A DNA stretch of 55,340 nucleotides, taken from NCBI GenBank assembly GCA_023412805.1, contig JAEZRM010000093.1, positions 1 through 55,340 of the forward strand, in the 5' to 3' direction. Position numbers and translations under genes: made by a program. Below, one piece after another: positions 52,496-55,340 of the stretch. Below the pieces are notes generated by a model. That model was given only the letters and a program-made list of their open reading frames with translations. It searched no databases and was not told the DNA's origin. This DNA comes from Pseudomonadota bacterium. Its GTDB lineage: Bacteria > Pseudomonadota > Alphaproteobacteria > Rhizobiales > Hyphomicrobiaceae. Within the stretch, counting starts at the first letter, position 1; every line of letters starts with the position of its first letter.

Positions 52496-53338
52496 CTAGA
52501 ACCCGAAATCACTCTGTCCGTGCTTGTCGATCGTGAGCGTGCGAGCGGCCTCCTCGAGCGCTTCCTGGACGGCCTGAGACGGCTCCTGAATCGTTTGGGC
52601 GGGCGTGGGCGATATCGTGCCGCTCTTAGGTGCGGAAAGCGCCGTGGACGTCTCCTGGCGCTTCGTGAATGGCAACTGCAGGATGCGCGTGGCCTCTTCC
52701 TGAGAGAACCGATGCAGCTCGCCGCCGAGAGCTGTCCGCCGGACATGGTAGCCGCGCCAGGCTTCAAGCGAGAGACTGTTGCCGTGAATGATCCAGCTGT
52801 TGGCGTTGCGTACCAGACAGTTCAGCGTCGCCATGTGCACACAGGTGAGATCCGTATCGACACCGACAAAGGTCGCGAAGCGGTTGCGCCGGATGCCGGC
52901 GATCAGCATGCGCCCGGAACCGCACGCAGGGTCATGGACGAGGGCGCTATCGGCTAGCTCCTCCGGCATCGTCATGGCGGCCATGAGCTCCACCACGGGT
53001 TCCGGCGTGAAGAACTGGCCTTGGTAAGCATTGGCGATCGCCTGTTCCTCGTAGACGCGGCCGAGATAGTCGGCCGGTTCCGCCTGCATGGCACGCGTCC
53101 AGGCGCCGAGCGCGCGGGCGAAGTGGTCGGCGGGATGATCCTTTGTGCCCATGGGCGCGTCGCGCGGCCCGTACCGGCGCATGATGGCCATGTAGGCGTC
53201 GTCGTCGCGCAGGAAGGTATTGACGGCGAGGGCCAGCCAATCCTCGAACGACCGGAAAAAGTGCTGGTGCGTGATGCGCTGCAAATGCCTCGCGATGTCG
53301 GCCGGCGCTGTCTTCGGATTGGGCGGCGCCTTGCTCAC
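52496..53338 (-). CDS. N6-adenine methylase-like protein lacking NPPY
   Basis: A 280-residue protein with the front half of a class I N6-methylase: YQGQFFTPEPVVELM and the SAM motif DPACGSGRMLI, then FVGVDTDLTCVHMATLNCLV. Where the catalytic NPPY/F should follow, the sequence continues ANSWIIHGNSLSLEAWRGYHVRR and has no such motif. The last 80 residues are Ser/Thr/Pro-rich. It may bind SAM or DNA but is probably not a methylase on its own. The GTG start overlaps the TGA of the upstream frame (GTGA). Similar NPPY-less proteins are typical of plasmids and ICEs. Confidence 0.7.
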   Translation of the reverse strand: MSKAPPNPKTAPADIARHLQRITHQHFFRSFEDWLALAVNTFLRDDDAYMAIMRRYGPRDAPMGTKDHPADHFARALGAWTRAMQAEPADYLGRVYEEQAIANAYQGQFFTPEPVVELMAAMTMPEELADSALVHDPACGSGRMLIAGIRRNRFATFVGVDTDLTCVHMATLNCLVRNANSWIIHGNSLSLEAWRGYHVRRTALGGELHRFSQEEATRILQLPFTKRQETSTALSAPKSGTISPTPAQTIQEPSQAVQEALEEAARTLTIDKHGQSDFGF

Positions 53339-53613
53339 TGCTCGCCGGCGTTCCCGATGCCGTTGCGAGCCTGCCGATGTGTGCTCTCTTCTGATACGCG
53401 ATGAAGGTTCGTGACGTTCGGGTTGATTGCAGCCGACGGTCGGCCCTTGCGGCGCGCTTCGGTGAAGACCCGGTTACGATCCACGCGAATAGACTGTCTT
53501 CTTGGGTTACGCGGCGTCTTCCGCCAGCGACCAAAGCCCGAAGGGCCGAGACCCGCGTGCGGGGCTCGGTTCAGGCGGGCGCGGCCCGCCCGCAAGGGCG
53601 GGGGCGGCCACAC
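53335..53613 (-). CDS. Possible basic protein coupled to the methylase-like gene
   Basis: A 92-residue basic frame (GFGRWRKTPRNPRRQ, RRKGRPSAAINPNV). Its TGA overlaps the GTG of the methylase-like gene, which is its main support. The N-terminus is GC-skewed and the true start is unclear. No family is recognised. Confidence 0.35.
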   Translation of the reverse strand: MWPPPPLRAGRARLNRAPHAGLGPSGFGRWRKTPRNPRRQSIRVDRNRVFTEARRKGRPSAAINPNVTNLHRVSEESTHRQARNGIGNAGEQ

Positions 53614-54213
53614 CTACTCGCTGCGATCGCCGCGACTGCGCTTCTTCTCCGGTATGCCCTTGCTGATCGCGCCGCTGTCGATCAGCTCCTGGAGTTCCGG
53701 CTCACCGGCCTGCATGTCGGCTTCGCTCTTGCCGGGGATGGGATAGCTGGTGGCACCGGACAGCATGACCTGGCCGTTGCGGGTTTTGCGCAGCCAGACG
53801 GAGGCGCGCACAACGGGCGATCCATCGCCGAAGTTGACGCCGCCCCAGATGTCGGGGCGCTTCTTGTCGGGCGCATCGGCCTTGAAGCCATTGGGGAAGA
53901 GAATGATCTGGCGCGGATTAAGCGTGATGTTGCCGATGGAGAGTTCGCCGCCGTTGGCGTTGCGCATGAGAGCTGCAATCTGCGCCTGCGGGTCGGCATC
54001 GGGTGACACGGCGCCGATGGTGCCCGAGTACATGGTCTTCACTTCGCCGGTGCGCTTGTCGGTGAACTCATGCGCCCAGAGGGTGAGGGGATGCTTTTCC
54101 TCGCTGCCGGGTTTGGCGATGCGACCCTCGAAGATCGGCAGCCTGTCGCCGGGTTGTTTGTCGCGATTGAGAAATGCGACGAAATCGCCGCGCGGTTGTT
54201 GGGATTGATCCAT
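53614..54213 (-). CDS. Hypothetical protein of the accessory group
   Basis: A 199-residue soluble protein. The ATG at 54213 has a perfect AAGGAGG upstream. The body contains DKQPGDRLPIFEGRIAKPG, SIGNITLNPRQIILFPNGF and GDGSPVVRASVWLRKTRNG, suggesting a beta-rich (OB- or jelly-roll-like) fold, and the end is basic and low-complexity. No known domain is recognised. It is the first gene of the minus-strand group containing the methylase-like, YdcH and DksA/TraR-like genes, and could be a DNA- or RNA-binding factor of an integrative element; this is speculation. Confidence 0.7.
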   Translation of the reverse strand: MDQSQQPRGDFVAFLNRDKQPGDRLPIFEGRIAKPGSEEKHPLTLWAHEFTDKRTGEVKTMYSGTIGAVSPDADPQAQIAALMRNANGGELSIGNITLNPRQIILFPNGFKADAPDKKRPDIWGGVNFGDGSPVVRASVWLRKTRNGQVMLSGATSYPIPGKSEADMQAGEPELQELIDSGAISKGIPEKKRSRGDRSE

Positions 54214-54509
54214 GGCGCCTCCTTGGTTGTTGCCGAGAAAAGCGTGAGCGCGATTGAATACACGGTCAATGCGTGCGCCTACGGCGTGGGCAGTCATCAG
54301 CAAAGCACCGGAGCATGCGCGTGCCGTTGCCTGCCGAAGCCTTTGAACGGAGTCAGTGGCAACGGCACGCTGAGCGATTGCTTGGCGATCCAGGCGTTGC
54401 GTGGGCGTTGGCCCGGCCGCCCATACTTGCAGACCTAACGTACTGCTGAGACTGATGCGTTCGTGGGCACTTGAGTAGCGCCGGACGGAGAAGGGCCTAG
54501 ACTAGGTAT

Positions 54510-55250
54510 ATGAAGTTGTGGCCGGCTTTCGCCGTTGGATTGGGTCTCTGCCTCAGCGCCGTCGCGGGCGACGGCTTGGCGCAGTCATGGTCTAGCATGG
54601 CCACCATTTCCGGCACACTCGGCAACAACACCAATCGGCTTTGCGTGGGCGCGCCCTCGGCGGGTAGGCCGGACATTGGTTGTCCGGCGGATGCCCCTTC
54701 AGTGATGAGTGGCACACTTGTCGCTCAGCGCGTGAGCAGCAGCTTGATTTCATCAACGTACATTCAGCTATCTAGCGCAACAGATGTGTTGGCCTGTAAC
54801 AGCGCACGCTCTGGCGCCATGCGCTACAGCAGCAATACGGTTCAGGTTTGCAACGGCACATATTGGGCGTCTGTTGGCGGCAGTGTTGGCGGCAGCGGTG
54901 GCTCGCCGCCCATCTTCTGCCGTCGGTATGATGCCGTGCACAACTGGGGGACTGTCGGGATGAAATCACATGATTTCAATGCTGGGCAGTGCGGGGGAGT
55001 TCTCCCAGGTGCTAATTACTACGGCACACTTGCTACAGTTTCCATCTGTGGGGAAACAACGTCGTTAAAAGCGAAGCAGCCGAGTTTTGGTGAGAGCCCG
55101 GGAGTGGAGTTCTATCTGGCAACAAGCAGCTGCGGGGCCAGTTCAGAGCTATCGGTTGTTTATATCCACAAAGATGGCGTAGCTCCCATCAGCGGAACAA
55201 CCGCCCTTGGCGACTGGTCTGCTCCCCTGAAGTGGCTCCGGTCTGAGTGA
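54510..55250 (+). CDS. Secreted cysteine-containing protein, possibly truncated by an IS
   Basis: A 246-residue exported protein. The signal peptide ends at about GDGLAQ. The mature part shows LCVGAPSAGRPDIGCP, VMSGTLVAQRVSSSLISSTYIQLSSAT and ACNSARSGAMRYSSNTVQVCNGTYWASVG, a pattern I associate with pilin- or adhesin-like accessory proteins, followed by a Gly/Ser linker and a C-terminal beta-rich part with several Cys. Its stop lies about 40 bases before the start of an IS3 orfA, so the end may have been changed by the insertion. Confidence 0.6.
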   Translation: MKLWPAFAVGLGLCLSAVAGDGLAQSWSSMATISGTLGNNTNRLCVGAPSAGRPDIGCPADAPSVMSGTLVAQRVSSSLISSTYIQLSSATDVLACNSARSGAMRYSSNTVQVCNGTYWASVGGSVGGSGGSPPIFCRRYDAVHNWGTVGMKSHDFNAGQCGGVLPGANYYGTLATVSICGETTSLKAKQPSFGESPGVEFYLATSSCGASSELSVVYIHKDGVAPISGTTALGDWSAPLKWLRSE

Positions 55251-55340
55251 GCGAATCCGGCTATTCCAACCTCGATCGAGGAGAAGATGGAATGGCACGG
55301 AAGCGATACACGACGGAGCAGATCATCGGGTTTCTGCGGG
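55251..55340 (+). mobile_element. Left end of an IS3-family element, cut by window edge
   Basis: An ATG at 55292 behind GAGGAGAAG opens the frame MARKRYTTEQIIGFLR, the standard N-terminus of IS3-family OrfA. It continues past the window. The exact terminal repeat is not defined but should lie close to 55243-55260. Confidence 0.8.

Overview
The window looks like a GC-rich chromosome segment of an alphaproteobacterium, most likely of the order Hyphomicrobiales. The hints are the hrcA-grpE-dnaK order, a sorAB sulfite dehydrogenase pair, a glnB-glnA pair behind a sigma-54-type promoter, and a rhizobial-style (ExoY/ExoA/ExoP-like) polysaccharide cluster. No species is claimed. All calls rest on reading the sequence and translations; no database search was run.

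Left part, about 1-23.7 kb, is ordinary core genome: the chaperone genes hrcA, grpE and dnaK; a pirin; a small secreted basic protein; a YcbB-type L,D-transpeptidase; a FadI-type thiolase preceded by two related tandem hairpins; a PRC-barrel envelope protein; a Bcp peroxiredoxin with one cysteine; a giant AsmA/YhdP-like protein; tyrS; anmK; sorBA; a TPR protein of unknown role; glnB-glnA; and a tRNA-Glu.

At 23.6-25.1 kb a P4-type tyrosine integrase sits next to the tRNA-Glu, which marks the left edge of an integrated island. It is followed (25.5-39.8 kb) by a Wzx/Wzy-type exopolysaccharide locus. This encodes an AlgD-type GDP-mannose dehydrogenase, a GT4, a Gfo/Idh/MocA oxidoreductase, an aldo/keto reductase, a secreted beta-helix protein, Wzy, a Wza lipoprotein, an ExoA-like GT2, an ExoP/Wzz protein with an altered Walker A motif, Wzx and an ExoY-like initiating transferase. 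Parts of it (about 27.7-30.4 kb) are clearly more AT-rich than the flanks. Together these genes would make, flip, polymerise and export a repeat-unit polysaccharide that probably contains mannuronate or a derivative.

The right part, about 40-55.3 kb, is accessory DNA with few recognisable genes. It holds an IS3 remnant, a secreted SH3b protein coupled to a nonapeptide-repeat protein, a choloylglycine-hydrolase/NAAA-like amidase divergent from an APC permease, a PcfJ-like protein with a 20-residue GG repeat, a possibly frameshifted HTH-like gene, and a short tyrosine recombinase with two copies of a palindrome upstream. After these come a run of small envelope proteins (one with SH3b), a plasmid/ICE-like group (DksA/TraR, YdcH, an N6-methylase-like protein without NPPY, and an unknown), a secreted cysteine-containing protein, and the start of another IS3 element at the window edge.

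The best candidates for something new are the palindrome/recombinase unit at 48.3-49.1 kb, the repeat-protein pair at 42.1-43.9 kb, the tandem hairpins ahead of the thiolase, and the methylase-like group at 51.7-54.2 kb.
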